Shown: positions 8,753-17,889 of the stretch, one piece after another
How the letters are laid out: every line of letters starts with the position of its first letter
Position numbering within the stretch: the stretch's first letter is position 1
Assembly: GCF_030690045.1 (NCBI RefSeq)
Contig: NZ_JAUYHK010000011.1
Coordinates: 124,001-188,000, forward strand
Direction of reading: 5' to 3'
Length of the DNA stretch: 64,000 nucleotides
Source: Thalassospira sp.
GTDB taxonomy: Bacteria > Pseudomonadota > Alphaproteobacteria > Rhodospirillales > Thalassospiraceae
Made by a program: the position numbers and the translations under genes
The notes under the pieces: model-generated
Told to the model about the DNA's origin: nothing
What the model saw: only the letters and a program-made list of their open reading frames with translations
Databases searched by the model: none

Positions 8753-8789
8753 TTATTCCCGCACTGGCGCTATTGCGGTGCGGGAATAA
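8753..8789 (+). terminator. Long hairpin after clpX
   Basis: Twelve-base perfect arms TTATTCCCGCAC and GTGCGGGAATAA with a 13-base loop begin two bases after the clpX stop. No downstream T tract is present, so it may stabilise the 3' end or act as a weak or factor-dependent terminator before lon. Confidence 0.55.
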
Positions 8790-8877
8790 CGGATTATCTC
8801 TTGCTTGTTCGCGTTGTTTGCGGGGCCTCGTGCAGGACCGCAACAGCGTTCTGGCTCAGAATAGGGAATAGAACATT

Positions 8878-11289
8878 ATGGTCGAACTGGCACGTGGCGA
8901 AATATACCCGGTCCTGCCCCTGCGCGACATCGTCGTTTTTCCGCACATGATTGTTCCGCTGTTTGTCGGACGCGAAAAATCGGTGCGGGCACTTGAAGAT
9001 GTCATGCGCGAAGACAAACAGATTTTGCTGGTCACCCAGAAAGACGCCGGTCTTGATGACCCGGCGATTACCGATCTTTACAAGGTCGGGACGGTGGCGA
9101 CGGTTCTGCAATTGCTGAAACTGCCTGATGGTACCGTCAAGGTTCTGGTCGAAGGCGGCAAGCGCGCCCAAATCAGCGGATTTATTGATAATCCGGAATT
9201 TTTTCAGGCCCATGCTTCGGTACGCGATGAAGGCATCGACGATGAAAGCGAACTTGAAGCGCTGTCGCGGTCTGTTGTGACGCAGTTTGAGCAATATATC
9301 AAACTCAACAAAAAGATTCCGCCCGAGGTTCTGGTATCGGTCAATCAGATCGAAGACCCGGCGAAACTGGCCGATACGGTGGCGTCTCATTTGTCACTGA
9401 AAATCGCGGAAAAGCAGGAATTGCTGGAAACCGCGTCGGTTGCCGACCGTTTGGAACGCATTTTCGGTTTCATGGAATCGGAAATTGGCGTTTTGCAGGT
9501 CGAGAAAAAGATTCGCAACCGCGTCAAGCGGCAGATGGAAAAGACCCAGCGCGAATATTATCTGAACGAACAGCTCAAGGCGATCCAGAAGGAATTGGGT
9601 GAGGGCGAAGATGGCAAGGATGAAGCTTCGGAACTTGAAGAGAAGCTGAATAAGGCCAAATTGCCTAAGGAAGCCCTTGAAAAGGCCCAAGCCGAACTTA
9701 AGAAACTGCGCAATATGAGCCCGATGTCGGCAGAAGCCACCGTGGTGCGCAATTATCTTGACTGGATGGTATCGATTCCGTGGAACAAGCGGTCGCGGCT
9801 ATCGTTGGATTTGAAAAAAGCCAAGAAAATTCTGGATCGTGAACATTACGGTCTGGAACAGGTCAAGGAACGCATCCTTGAATATCTGGCCGTGCAGGTC
9901 CGCACCAAAAAGGTCAAGGGATCGATCCTGTGCCTTGTTGGTCCTCCGGGTGTTGGCAAAACCTCGCTTGGCAAATCAATTGCCAATGCGACCGGGCGTA
10001 ATTTCATCCGCATGTCGCTGGGTGGGGTGCGCGATGAGTCGGAAATTCGCGGCCATCGCCGGACCTATATCGGTTCGATGCCGGGCAAGATCATTCAGGG
10101 GATGAAGAAAGCCAAGTCTTCCAATCCGCTGTTCCTGCTTGATGAAATCGAAAAGATGGGATCGGATTTCCGCGGTGATCCGGCTTCGGCCTTGCTGGAG
10201 GTTCTGGACCCGGAACAGAATGCGACCTTCAATGATCACTATCTTGAAGTCGATTATGATCTGTCCGATGTCATGTTTGTGACCACGGCCAACAGTTTGC
10301 GGATGCAACAGCCGTTGCTGGACCGTATGGAAATCATCCGGATTTCGGGTTACACCGAAGACGAGAAGGTTGAAATCGCCAAGCGGCATCTGATTCCCAA
10401 ACAGTACGAAGCCAACGGTCTGAAGAAAACTGAATGGAGCATCTCGGACGAAGCCCTTCGGGATTTGATCCGTTATTATACCCGCGAAGCCGGGGTGCGC
10501 AGTCTGGAACGTGAACTGGCCCGTCTGGCCCGCAAGGCGACCAAGCGTATTCTTCTGGACGGCATCAAATCTGTGCGGGTTACACCGCGCACTTTGGGCA
10601 AATATGCCGGTATTCGCAAATTCCATCATGGCGAAACCGAAGGGGAAGATCAGGTCGGCGTTGTAACCGGTCTGGCCTATACCGAATTTGGCGGCGATCT
10701 GTTGCAGATTGAATCGGTCACGGTACCGGGCAAGGGCAATATGAAAACCACCGGCAAGCTTGGCGATGTCATGACGGAATCGATTCAGGCGGCAACGTCG
10801 TTTGTGCGGTCGCGTGCGGCACAGTTTGGGATCAAGCCTAATTTGTTCCAGAAACGCGATATCCATGTCCATGTGCCCGAGGGCGCAACCCCGAAAGACG
10901 GGCCATCGGCCGGTGTTGGCATGGTCACATCTGTTGTTTCGGTTCTGACCGGTAATCCGGTGCGCCGTGATGTCGCCATGACCGGCGAAATCACATTGCG
11001 CGGGCGGGTTCTGGCCATTGGCGGCCTGAAGGAAAAACTTCTGGCGGCCCTGCGCGGTGGTGTGAAAACGGTTTTGATCCCGAAAGACAATGAAAAGGAT
11101 CTGGCCGAGATTCCCGATAACGTCAAACGCGGTATGACCATCATTCCTGTGTCGCATGTTGACGAGGTTCTGGCCCATGCACTGGTCAATCCGCTGGTGC
11201 CGATTGAGTGGGATGAAGAATCGGAAGAGCTGGCGGTCAAGGCCAAGGAAGGCGAAGAATCGGAAATCGGTGGTATCACCACTCACTGA
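8878..11289 (+). CDS. lon: ATP-dependent protease Lon
   Basis: 803 residues, full length for LonA. The N-terminal substrate-recognition domain covers roughly residues 1-200 and a charged coiled-coil region follows. The AAA+ domain shows Walker A GPPGVGKT near residue 356 and Walker B LFLLDEIEKM. The C-terminal protease domain has the catalytic serine in GPSAGVGM and the catalytic lysine in GGLKEKLLAA. Lon degrades misfolded proteins and some short-lived regulators in the cytoplasm. It follows clpX on the same strand after a hairpin and is closed by an intrinsic terminator. Confidence 0.98.
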   Translation: MVELARGEIYPVLPLRDIVVFPHMIVPLFVGREKSVRALEDVMREDKQILLVTQKDAGLDDPAITDLYKVGTVATVLQLLKLPDGTVKVLVEGGKRAQISGFIDNPEFFQAHASVRDEGIDDESELEALSRSVVTQFEQYIKLNKKIPPEVLVSVNQIEDPAKLADTVASHLSLKIAEKQELLETASVADRLERIFGFMESEIGVLQVEKKIRNRVKRQMEKTQREYYLNEQLKAIQKELGEGEDGKDEASELEEKLNKAKLPKEALEKAQAELKKLRNMSPMSAEATVVRNYLDWMVSIPWNKRSRLSLDLKKAKKILDREHYGLEQVKERILEYLAVQVRTKKVKGSILCLVGPPGVGKTSLGKSIANATGRNFIRMSLGGVRDESEIRGHRRTYIGSMPGKIIQGMKKAKSSNPLFLLDEIEKMGSDFRGDPASALLEVLDPEQNATFNDHYLEVDYDLSDVMFVTTANSLRMQQPLLDRMEIIRISGYTEDEKVEIAKRHLIPKQYEANGLKKTEWSISDEALRDLIRYYTREAGVRSLERELARLARKATKRILLDGIKSVRVTPRTLGKYAGIRKFHHGETEGEDQVGVVTGLAYTEFGGDLLQIESVTVPGKGNMKTTGKLGDVMTESIQAATSFVRSRAAQFGIKPNLFQKRDIHVHVPEGATPKDGPSAGVGMVTSVVSVLTGNPVRRDVAMTGEITLRGRVLAIGGLKEKLLAALRGGVKTVLIPKDNEKDLAEIPDNVKRGMTIIPVSHVDEVLAHALVNPLVPIEWDEESEELAVKAKEGEESEIGGITTH

Positions 11290-11313
11290 TTCCTGTTTTT
11301 TTCGGGGTAAAAT

Positions 11314-11346
11314 AAGGGGATGGCAGTGCCATCCCCTTTGTTTTTG
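11314..11346 (+). terminator. Intrinsic terminator after lon
   Basis: Arms AAGGGGATGGC and GCCATCCCCTT with a three-base loop are followed by TTGTTTTTG. Strong rho-independent terminator isolating hupB from lon. Confidence 0.85.
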
Positions 11347-11452
11347 CCCCCAGAATCCAGCCTGAATCGCCTAATATTCAAATGGCGATCCCTGTAAAGA
11401 CGAAAAAACAGCAAAAAAACGTCGTAAACCGCAGAAAACTGCGTCTCTCGCA

Positions 11453-11482
11453 TTGACTGGATGTTGGGGAACTGCTTACACT
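11453..11482 (+). promoter_or_regulatory. Promoter of hupB
   Basis: TTGACT (11453-11458), an 18-base spacer and TACACT (11477-11482) predict a start near 11489, giving a leader of about 65 bases. Confidence 0.55.
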
Positions 11483-11494
11483 GCCCATGCAACA

Positions 11495-11509
11495 GGTTTG
11501 GGGCAAACC
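11495..11509 (+). other. Hairpin at the start of the hupB leader
   Basis: Perfect six-base arms GGTTTG and CAAACC around a GGG loop lie within ten bases of the predicted transcript start. Such 5' hairpins can slow mRNA decay; the role here is inferred. Confidence 0.4.
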
Positions 11510-11553
11510 AAATTTCCTTATAACTCCGAACGTCCAAACAAGGGGGCCAGGAA

Positions 11554-11826
11554 GTGAATAAAAACGATCTCGTTGGAAGTGTCGCTGCTAAAGCTGATCT
11601 GTCCAAAGCAGACGCTGCCAAAGCCGTAGACGCAGTTTTCGATTCCATCACTGAATCGCTTAAAGGCGGTGACGAAGTTCGTCTCGTCGGTTTCGGTACC
11701 TTTGCCGTTGCTGCTCGTGCAGCATCCAAAGGCCGTAATCCGCGTACCGGTGAAGAAATCACGATTCCGGCATCTAAACAGCCGAAATTCAAGGCTGGTA
11801 AGGGTCTGAAGGACGCCGTCAACTAA
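11554..11826 (+). CDS. hupB: DNA-binding protein HU
   Basis: 90 residues, the standard HU length, with a GTG start. The N-terminal helices ([21 protein letters not shown]) and the DNA-binding arm signature [21 protein letters not shown] are clear. HU is the small histone-like dimer that bends and wraps DNA and helps organise the nucleoid. It stands alone between its own promoter and terminator, in the usual alphaproteobacterial place after lon. Confidence 0.97.
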   Translation: MNKNDLVGSVAAKADLSKADAAKAVDAVFDSITESLKGGDEVRLVGFGTFAVAARAASKGRNPRTGEEITIPASKQPKFKAGKGLKDAVN

Positions 11827-11847
11827 GTTTGGCGAAGTTCCGAAAAA

Positions 11848-11884
11848 AATGCCGGTGGCTAGCGTCACCGGCATTGCTTTTTAA
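11848..11884 (+). terminator. Intrinsic terminator after hupB
   Basis: Arms AATGCCGGTG and CACCGGCATT enclose a short loop that can itself pair (GCTAGC), followed by GCTTTTT. Strong rho-independent terminator. Confidence 0.88.
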
Positions 11885-11936
11885 AAAAAGCGTGTTATGT
11901 TCCGCCCGCTTCCGCAAAACGGAACGTCAGAAATAC

Positions 11937-12013
11937 GGGTGATTAGCTCAGCTGGTTAGAGCATCTCGTTTACACCGAGAGGGTCGGGAGTTCGAATCTC
12001 TCATCACCCACCA
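11937..12013 (+). tRNA. tRNA-Val (anticodon UAC)
   Basis: 77 bases including encoded CCA. Acceptor arms GGGTGAT and ATCACCC pair fully. The anticodon loop TTTACAC between TCTCG and CGAGA gives TAC. D-loop AGCTCAGCTGGTTAGAGC and T-loop TTCGAAT are canonical. Confidence 0.97.
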
Positions 12014-12020
12014 TTCCTGC

Positions 12021-12047
12021 AAAAGTCGGCCATGTGCCGACTTTTTT
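12021..12047 (+). terminator. Intrinsic terminator of tRNA-Val
   Basis: AAAAGTCGGC and GCCGACTTTT pair perfectly around CATGT and end in six T residues, eight bases after the tRNA. Confidence 0.9.
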
Positions 12048-12202
12048 GCTGTCTGGGCAACGGGTTTGATTTTTTGCCTGTAGAAGGCATGTTGACCTTT
12101 GTTCGTCCTTGGGGGCACTGTGGCTTTGTGATCTCCTCAGCCTTACGGAAAAGAACCCTGATGTCGTATTTCCCCCTGGTCCGATATGCCCTCTGCCTTG
12201 CA

Positions 12203-12814
12203 ATGGAACGTCGTGGCTGGCGCATTGCCATGATGCCGGTTGTGGTTCTGGTTTTGCTGGCGATCTTGCAGGGATGCTATCTGCCCGAGTCTTACAAGAT
12301 CGATCTGTCGATGACACGGCAGGGGGATTATCAGTTCAGTTATCAGGGATTGCTGGTGCATCCGGGGCTTGCCGAGGATTTGATGGCGGGCGAGATTGAC
12401 AGTGCGGCGGAACAAGAGCGGGTCGATGTCGTGGCGCGCGACCTTGGCCGGGATTCGGGCCTTAAGGCGCTGGTTTACCGCGGGCAGGGGGTTTTTGACA
12501 TTCGTTATGAACGTCAGGGCAATATTATTGCCGACAAAACTTTCAGCTTTGTCCGGCGCAATGCAAAAATTCTTGAGATGTCATATCGCCAGTCCGACAA
12601 CACTGTCGAAATTCGCGGCGGATTTGTCCCCGAACAATATCGGGAACGTCTGGCGGCGATGGGCTATAGAATGCAGGGCGATATCGAAATTCGCACCGAA
12701 GCCGGTATTCGCAGTCATAACGCCGCCAGCTTTGACAAAACGGGCGACCAGAACCGCCTGCGCTGGGCAATCGAGTCTCTGGACGACCCTGTGCCGGTTT
12801 TGATCATTGGATAG
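12203..12814 (+). CDS. Putative lipoprotein of unknown function
   Basis: 203 residues from the ATG at 12203, preferred because it yields a classic lipoprotein signal: a positive start (MERRGWR), a hydrophobic core and the lipobox LQGC, with the lipidated cysteine near residue 25. An ATG at 12161 would add 14 residues and cannot be excluded; neither has a strong ribosome-binding site. The mature protein has about 180 residues with alternating short strands (GQGVFDIRYERQGNI) and no catalytic motif that I recognise. The residue after the cysteine is Tyr, so an inner-membrane retention signal is not evident and outer-membrane sorting by Lol is plausible. It converges on fliG with 35 bases between the stops. 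I do not recognise the family. Confidence 0.72.
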   Translation: MERRGWRIAMMPVVVLVLLAILQGCYLPESYKIDLSMTRQGDYQFSYQGLLVHPGLAEDLMAGEIDSAAEQERVDVVARDLGRDSGLKALVYRGQGVFDIRYERQGNIIADKTFSFVRRNAKILEMSYRQSDNTVEIRGGFVPEQYRERLAAMGYRMQGDIEIRTEAGIRSHNAASFDKTGDQNRLRWAIESLDDPVPVLIIG

Positions 12815-12849
12815 GATGGTCTGACGGGGCAGGCGATATGTTGTCCCGG

Positions 12850-13869
12850 TTAATAGACCATTTCGTCTTCGCCACCACCTTCGGTAATGACAATTTGTCC
12901 CTGTGCTGCCAGTTCCTTGGCAAGCTGGACAATCATCATTTGCGATTCCTCGACATCGGACAGACGCACGGGACCCAGTGCTTCCATGTCTTCGCGCATC
13001 ATCTTGCCTGCACGTTCGGACATGTTCTTGAAGAATAGATCGCGCATGCCGTCGGTCGATCCCTTGAGAGCCAGGGCCAGCTTGTCTTTTTCGACCTGAC
13101 GCAGCAAGGTCTGGACGCCATTGTTGTCAAGACGGGCCAGATCCTCGAAGGTGAACATCAGGGCCTTGATCTTTTCCGCAGAGTCGCGGTTACGCTCTTC
13201 AAGGGCGGTCAGGAAGCGGTCCTGACTTTGGCGATCAAGGCTGTTGAAAATATCGGCCATCATTTCATGATTGTCGCCGCGTGAACCGCGCGCCAGATTG
13301 GACATGAATTCGGTTCGCAGGGTTTTTTCGATATTATCGAGAACTTCTTTCTGGACGGCTTCCATGCGCAACATTCGCATGATTACTTCCATCGAGAAGT
13401 TTTCAGGCAGCAACGACAACACTGCGGCCGAATGCCCGGCTTTCAGTTTGGAAAGAACGACGCCGACGGTCTGGGGATATTCGTTTTTCAGATAATTCGC
13501 CAGAACAGCTTCGTTCACGTTGTTCAGCTTGTCCCACATGGTGCGACCGGCCGGACCCCGGATTTCTTCCATGATATTGTTAACGCGGTCTTCGGGCAGG
13601 ACCTTGTTCAGCAAGCGTTCGGTCGTGTCAAACGACCCGACCAGCGAACCGGTCGAGGATAACTGGTCGGCAAACTCCACAAACAGGCGTTCCACGATGT
13701 TGGAACTGATGGTGCCGAGACCCGACATGGTCTGGGAGATTTCCTTGATCTCCTCGTCATCCATCATGCTGAACATCTTGGTCGCATGCTCTTCGCCCAA
13801 TGCCAGCATCAGAATCGATGCTTTTTCAGGCCCGGTAAGTGACCGATATTCTTCCTTAACCCGCCCCAC
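12850..13869 (-). CDS. fliG: Flagellar motor switch protein FliG
   Basis: 339 residues with a GTG start at 13869; the first residues then read [17 protein letters not shown], as expected for FliG. The middle domain has EYPQ at residues 130-133 in place of the usual EHPQ motif. The C-terminal motor domain keeps the torque-generating charged helix ([18 protein letters not shown]). FliG sits on the MS ring, binds FliM, and couples the stators to rotation and switching. No other flagellar gene is nearby; fliG usually lies with fliF and fliH. The protein looks intact. It could be the only copy or one of several paralogues, which this window cannot decide. Confidence 0.95.
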   Translation of the reverse strand: MGRVKEEYRSLTGPEKASILMLALGEEHATKMFSMMDDEEIKEISQTMSGLGTISSNIVERLFVEFADQLSSTGSLVGSFDTTERLLNKVLPEDRVNNIMEEIRGPAGRTMWDKLNNVNEAVLANYLKNEYPQTVGVVLSKLKAGHSAAVLSLLPENFSMEVIMRMLRMEAVQKEVLDNIEKTLRTEFMSNLARGSRGDNHEMMADIFNSLDRQSQDRFLTALEERNRDSAEKIKALMFTFEDLARLDNNGVQTLLRQVEKDKLALALKGSTDGMRDLFFKNMSERAGKMMREDMEALGPVRLSDVEESQMMIVQLAKELAAQGQIVITEGGGEDEMVY

Positions 13870-14172
13870 GTGACGTCATCTCCGTTCGCAATCGCCCCGA
13901 CACGGACCGTGCCGTTCCCCTTATGCGTCATGGTGTATCGCAAATCGTCAATATTTCTATAAGCTTTCGACGGGGTTATGGAAAGTCCATAGGCGATATT
14001 TCCGATTTTTGCAGATGTATAGGGTGCCTTGCGATCTGTTTTTCCCGTATCGGTGTCGTCCATGACAGATATGGTGCCATCCAATTGTCTACAGGGTTGA
14101 AAATACTGGTATCAGCTTGACTTGCTTCGGGGGCTGGTCTAACAAGAGCGCGCCGTTGGAGGGACACCATAT
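13870..14172. other. Gene-poor interval between fliG and tRNA-Asp
   Basis: Holds the upstream region of fliG (minus strand) and the tRNA-Asp promoter (plus strand). A 91-codon minus-strand frame (14084-13809) crosses most of it but overlaps the fliG start, has no recognisable domain and no clear ribosome-binding site, so I do not call it. I see no sigma54 or CtrA-type box ahead of fliG. Confidence 0.5.
14117..14145 (+). promoter_or_regulatory. Promoter of tRNA-Asp
   Basis: TTGACT (14117-14122), a 17-base spacer and TAACAA (14140-14145) lie 27 bases before the tRNA. The -10 match is modest. Confidence 0.5.
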
Positions 14173-14249
14173 GGGGGCGTAGCTCAGTCGGTTAGAGCGT
14201 CGGCCTGTCACGCCGGAGGCCGCGGGTTCAAGTCCCGTCGCTCCCGCCA
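14173..14249 (+). tRNA. tRNA-Asp (anticodon GUC)
   Basis: 77 bases including encoded CCA. Acceptor arms GGGGGCG and CGCTCCC pair with one G-U. The anticodon loop CTGTCAC gives GTC. D- and T-arms are canonical (AGCTCAGTCGGTTAGAGC, GGGTTCAAGTCCC). Confidence 0.97.
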
Positions 14250-14469
14250 TTGGTGCCTGAATTTCTGTTTTGTCGAGCGCTGCGTCTTTCCTGCATGTAT
14301 CCTTATTGTTGCCCTGCAATAACAAGGGACTTGACCAAGATGCCCGGCAGCCCGATATCAAAGTAACGCAAACGGCGGAAAGTTTAGAAAAGTTCGAGAT
14401 TCGGAGATGTGAAAACATATTTCCGGGGCTGGAACTTGTGCGGTGCATACGCTATGGTGCGCCCCTACA

Positions 14470-14503
14470 GACCAGGTGGGGACCTGGTCGGGTCGCAAGA
14501 CCC
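14470..14503 (+). promoter_or_regulatory. Two abutting hairpins in the nuo leader
   Basis: GACCAGGT-GGGG-ACCTGGTC (14470-14489) is a perfect eight-base stem. It is followed without a gap by GGGTC-GCAA-GACCC (14490-14503), a five-base stem with a GNRA tetraloop. The second hairpin ends 20 bases before the nuoA start codon. There is no T tract, so this is not a simple terminator; a role in translation control or mRNA stability is inferred. Confidence 0.55.
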
Positions 14504-14523
14504 GTTCTTGAGAGGTCAGAGAG

Positions 14524-14889
14524 ATGCAAGAGCTTCTTTCGGAATATCTTCCGATCCTGATTTTTATCGGGATTGCGGTCGGTCTTTCGGCCGTTATCAT
14601 CATCGCGTCAATGGTTCTGGCCAAACAGGCCCCGGACAGTGAGAAGCTGTCAGCCTATGAATGTGGTTTTGCTCCGTTTGAAGATGCCCGGATCAAATTT
14701 GACGTCCGGTTCTATCTGGTGGCGATTCTGTTCATCATCTTCGATCTTGAAGTCGCGTTCCTGTTCCCGTGGGCGGTGACGCTGGGCGATATCGGGATGT
14801 TTGGCTATCTGTCGATGGTGATTTTCCTTGCGGTTCTGACGGTCGGCTTTGTCTATGAATGGAAGAAGGGAGCTTTGGAATGGGAGTGA
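14524..14889 (+). CDS. nuoA: NADH-quinone oxidoreductase subunit A
   Basis: 121 residues with three membrane helices (about 8-30, 65-85, 90-110). The loop [18 protein letters not shown] between helices 1 and 2 is the NuoA/ND3 signature near the quinone-binding junction. NuoA belongs to the membrane arm of complex I, which oxidises NADH, reduces quinone and pumps protons. It is the first gene of the 14-gene operon; its end overlaps the nuoB start by ten bases, implying translational coupling. AGAGGTCAGAGAG just upstream supplies the ribosome-binding site. Confidence 0.97.
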   Translation: MQELLSEYLPILIFIGIAVGLSAVIIIASMVLAKQAPDSEKLSAYECGFAPFEDARIKFDVRFYLVAILFIIFDLEVAFLFPWAVTLGDIGMFGYLSMVIFLAVLTVGFVYEWKKGALEWE

Positions 14890-15422
14890 GCACTGCCACA
14901 GGCGCGCCGATGGTGCCCGGACAGGATCAGGATACCCTTCTCAAAGGTGTCTTCGACGAAATGAACGACAAGGGTTTTGTCCTTGCCAATCTTGACAAGC
15001 TGGCAAGCTGGGCCAGTACCGGATCGTTATGGCCGATGACCTTTGGTCTGGCCTGTTGCGCGGTTGAAATGATGCATGCCGCCGCATCGCGTTATGACAT
15101 GGACCGTTACGGGGTGGTGTTTCGGCCCAGCCCGCGTCAGTCCGATGTGATGATTGTTGCTGGCACCCTGACCAACAAGATGGCCCCGGCCCTGCGCAAG
15201 GTTTACGACCAGATGGCCGAGCCGCGCTGGGTGATCTCGATGGGGTCCTGTGCGAATGGCGGCGGTTATTATCATTATTCCTATGCGGTTGTGCGCGGGT
15301 GTGACCGCGTTGTTCCGGTGGATATTTATGTCCCCGGATGCCCGCCGACTGCCGAGGCGCTGATTTACGGGATTCTGCAATTGCAGAAGAAAATCCGTCG
15401 TACCGGTGTTCTGACACGCTGA
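14880..15422 (+). CDS. nuoB: NADH-quinone oxidoreductase subunit B
   Basis: 180 residues from the ATG at 14880, which has AAGGGAG eight bases upstream. Ligands of the terminal 4Fe-4S cluster N2 are all present: the unusual adjacent pair Cys59-Cys60 in LACCAVEM, Cys124 in GSCANGGG and Cys154 in PGCPPT. The subunit sits at the base of the peripheral arm and hands electrons to quinone together with NuoD. The alphaproteobacterial form is close to mitochondrial PSST. Confidence 0.97.
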   Translation: MGVSTATGAPMVPGQDQDTLLKGVFDEMNDKGFVLANLDKLASWASTGSLWPMTFGLACCAVEMMHAAASRYDMDRYGVVFRPSPRQSDVMIVAGTLTNKMAPALRKVYDQMAEPRWVISMGSCANGGGYYHYSYAVVRGCDRVVPVDIYVPGCPPTAEALIYGILQLQKKIRRTGVLTR

Positions 15423-15442
15423 TCCGAGAGTAGGGGGCAAGC

Positions 15443-16072
15443 ATGAGCGAATCGCTCAGCGAAAACAGCGTAGCGTTGACCGAGCTTAAAGAGCTGGTGA
15501 TTTCGCATTTCGCCAAGGATGTGATCGAAACGGCGTTTCGGTATGGTGAATTGACGATTGTCGTCAAACGCGACGCGATCACCAGAATTCTGACGTTCCT
15601 GCGCGATGACGCCGGTTGCATGTTCAAGCAGCTGATTGATATTTGCGGGGTTGATTACCCGGAACGCAACGAGCGTTTCGACGTGGTCTATCACCTGTTG
15701 TCGATGAAACACAATTTGCGGGTCCGCATCAAGGTGCGCACCGATGAAGAAACACCGGTACCGACCGTGGTCCCGGTGTTCAGTGCGGCCAACTGGTTCG
15801 AGCGCGAAGCATGGGACATGTATGGCATTTTCTTTGCCGATCACCCCGATCCGCGCCGTATGTTGACCGATTATGGGTTTGAAGGTCATCCGTTGCGCAA
15901 GGATTTCCCGCTGAGCGGTTACGTTGAGGTTCGTTATGATGACGAACAGAAACGTGTTGTTTATGAACCGGTCAAGCTGGTGCAGGATTTCCGTAATTTC
16001 GATTTTGAAAGTCCGTGGGAGGGCATTCAGCGTGTCCTGCCCGGCGATGAAAAGGCGGAGGGCAACGCCTGA
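15443..16072 (+). CDS. nuoC: NADH-quinone oxidoreductase subunit C
   Basis: 209 residues, homologous to the mitochondrial 30-kDa subunit. The family signature is visible as [19 protein letters not shown], followed by [20 protein letters not shown]. It carries no cofactor and helps build the quinone-proximal part of the peripheral arm. nuoC and nuoD are separate genes here, unlike the fused nuoCD of enteric bacteria, as expected for Alphaproteobacteria. The stop overlaps the nuoD start (TGATG). Confidence 0.97.
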   Translation: MSESLSENSVALTELKELVISHFAKDVIETAFRYGELTIVVKRDAITRILTFLRDDAGCMFKQLIDICGVDYPERNERFDVVYHLLSMKHNLRVRIKVRTDEETPVPTVVPVFSAANWFEREAWDMYGIFFADHPDPRRMLTDYGFEGHPLRKDFPLSGYVEVRYDDEQKRVVYEPVKLVQDFRNFDFESPWEGIQRVLPGDEKAEGNA

Positions 16073-17250
16073 TGTCCGAGCAAAAAATCAAAAACATGAC
16101 CCTGAATTTCGGCCCGCAGCATCCTGCGGCGCACGGGGTTTTGCGGCTTGTTCTGGAAATGGATGGCGAGGTCATTGAACGTGCCGATCCGCATATTGGT
16201 CTGCTGCATCGCGGCACCGAAAAGCTGATCGAATACAAGACCTATATTCAGGCCACCCCGTATTTCGACCGTCTTGATTACGTCGCCCCGATGAATCAGG
16301 AACACGCCTATTGTCTAGCGATCGAAAAACTGATGGGGATCGAGGTTCCGAAACGCGCCCAGTATATCCGCGTGCTTTACGCCGAAATGGGCCGGATTTT
16401 GAACCATCTTCTGAACCTGACGGCTTTTGCGCTGGACGTTGGCGCGATGACGCCCTTGCTGTGGGGCTTTGAGGAACGTGAAAAACTCATGGAGTTTTAC
16501 GAACGTGCTTCGGGGGCCCGCCTGCATGCCAACTATTTCCGTCCGGGCGGCGTTGCGGCCGATCTTCCGGCAGGGTTGCTTGATGACATCAAGGAATGGT
16601 GTGACAATTATCCGAAATTCGTCAAGGATTTCGACAAACTTCTGACCGGCAACCGCATCTTCAAGCAGCGTACCGTTGATATCGGTATCGTTTCCGCCGA
16701 AGAAGCCTTTGACTGGGGCTTTACCGGGCCGAATTTGCGGGCGTCGGGGATTGCGTGGGATTTGCGTAAATCCCAGCCGTATGATTCTTACGAAGAGTTT
16801 GATTTCGACATTCCGGTTGGCAAAAACGGCGACTGTTATGACCGGTATCTGGTGCGTTTCGAGGAAATGAACCAGTCGCTGTCGATCATGCAGCAGGCGA
16901 TTGCCAATATGCCCGACGGGCCGGTGATTGTTGAAAACAACAAGGTTGCTCCGCCGTCGCGCGCCGATATGAAGCGTTCGATGGAGGCCCTTATTCATCA
17001 CTTCAAGCTGTTTACCGAAGGGTTCCACGTTCCGGCAGGCGAATGCTATGCCGCCGTGGAAGCACCCAAAGGCGAATTCGGGGTCTATCTGGTATCGGAC
17101 GGGTCGAACCGTCCGTATCGCTGCAAGATCCGTGCGCCGGGGTTCCCGCATCTTCAGGGCATCGATTTCATGTCCAAAGGTCATATGTTGGCGGACGTTG
17201 TCGCCAATATCGGTTCGCTTGATATTGTTTTCGGTGAGATTGACCGATGA
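16072..17250 (+). CDS. nuoD: NADH-quinone oxidoreductase subunit D
   Basis: 392 residues, homologous to the 49-kDa subunit. [13 protein letters not shown] near the N terminus lies in the quinone-binding region, and [12 protein letters not shown] and [15 protein letters not shown] are strongly conserved. The C terminus ends with the DIVFGEIDR motif. With NuoB it forms the quinone chamber. Its stop overlaps the nuoE start (ATGA), so translation is probably coupled. Confidence 0.97.
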   Translation: MSEQKIKNMTLNFGPQHPAAHGVLRLVLEMDGEVIERADPHIGLLHRGTEKLIEYKTYIQATPYFDRLDYVAPMNQEHAYCLAIEKLMGIEVPKRAQYIRVLYAEMGRILNHLLNLTAFALDVGAMTPLLWGFEEREKLMEFYERASGARLHANYFRPGGVAADLPAGLLDDIKEWCDNYPKFVKDFDKLLTGNRIFKQRTVDIGIVSAEEAFDWGFTGPNLRASGIAWDLRKSQPYDSYEEFDFDIPVGKNGDCYDRYLVRFEEMNQSLSIMQQAIANMPDGPVIVENNKVAPPSRADMKRSMEALIHHFKLFTEGFHVPAGECYAAVEAPKGEFGVYLVSDGSNRPYRCKIRAPGFPHLQGIDFMSKGHMLADVVANIGSLDIVFGEIDR

Positions 17251-17888
17251 GCCATGTAAGAAGACCTGCTCCGCGCGAGCTTCAACCGATCAGCTTTGCG
17301 TTTTCTCCGGAAAACATGGAAAAGGCGCAAAAGATCATCGCCAAATACCCGGAAGGCCGCCAGCAAAGTGCGGTGATGCCGTTGCTTGATCTGGCACAGC
17401 GTCAGACCGAGGGGAACTGGGTGCCGACAGTCGCAATGGATTACATTGCCGACCTGTTGGAAATGCCCGCGATTCGCGTCTATGAAGTGGCGACATTTTA
17501 TACGATGTACAATCTGTCACCGGTCGGTAAGAATTTTATCCAGGTTTGCACGACGACGCCGTGCTGGTTGCGCGGGTCGTCGGATGTCGTCAAGGCGTGC
17601 AAGGATAATCTGGGCATTGGTATTGGTGAAACCACCGAAGATGGCCAGTTTACCCTGATCGAGGTTGAATGCCTTGGCGCGTGTGTCAATGCCCCGATGA
17701 TGCAGGTGAATGACGATTATTACGAAGATCTGACCGCAGACAGCACCAAGGCCATTCTTGACGCGCTCAAGCGTGGCGAGACACCCAAGGCCGGTCCGCA
17801 AAGCGGTCGCAAGGGATGCGAACCGATTGACGGACCCAAGGTACTGAAAGCCTATTGTGGCTGTGACGCAAAAGGCGAGGAGGCCTGA
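17247..17888 (+). CDS. nuoE: NADH-quinone oxidoreductase subunit E
   Basis: 213 residues. The thioredoxin-like domain binds the 2Fe-2S cluster N1a through Cys101, Cys106 (CTTTPC), Cys142 and Cys146 (CLGAC). It works with NuoF in the NADH-oxidising module at the tip of the peripheral arm. A C-terminal tail of about 35 residues beyond the core contains three additional cysteines (GCE, CGC); such longer tails occur in alphaproteobacterial NuoE proteins, with unclear role. One base separates its stop from the nuoF start. Confidence 0.96.
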   Translation: MSHVRRPAPRELQPISFAFSPENMEKAQKIIAKYPEGRQQSAVMPLLDLAQRQTEGNWVPTVAMDYIADLLEMPAIRVYEVATFYTMYNLSPVGKNFIQVCTTTPCWLRGSSDVVKACKDNLGIGIGETTEDGQFTLIEVECLGACVNAPMMQVNDDYYEDLTADSTKAILDALKRGETPKAGPQSGRKGCEPIDGPKVLKAYCGCDAKGEEA

Positions 17889-17889
17889 G

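Noticed and set aside
13809-14084. 91-codon minus-strand frame upstream of fliG
   Set aside because: Overlaps the fliG start by 61 bases, lacks a ribosome-binding site and any known motif. Kept only as part of the gene-poor interval.
14301-14327. Imperfect hairpin (CCTTATTGTTG with CAATAACAAGG) after tRNA-Asp
   Set aside because: One mismatch and one wobble, no T tract; cannot be called a terminator with confidence.
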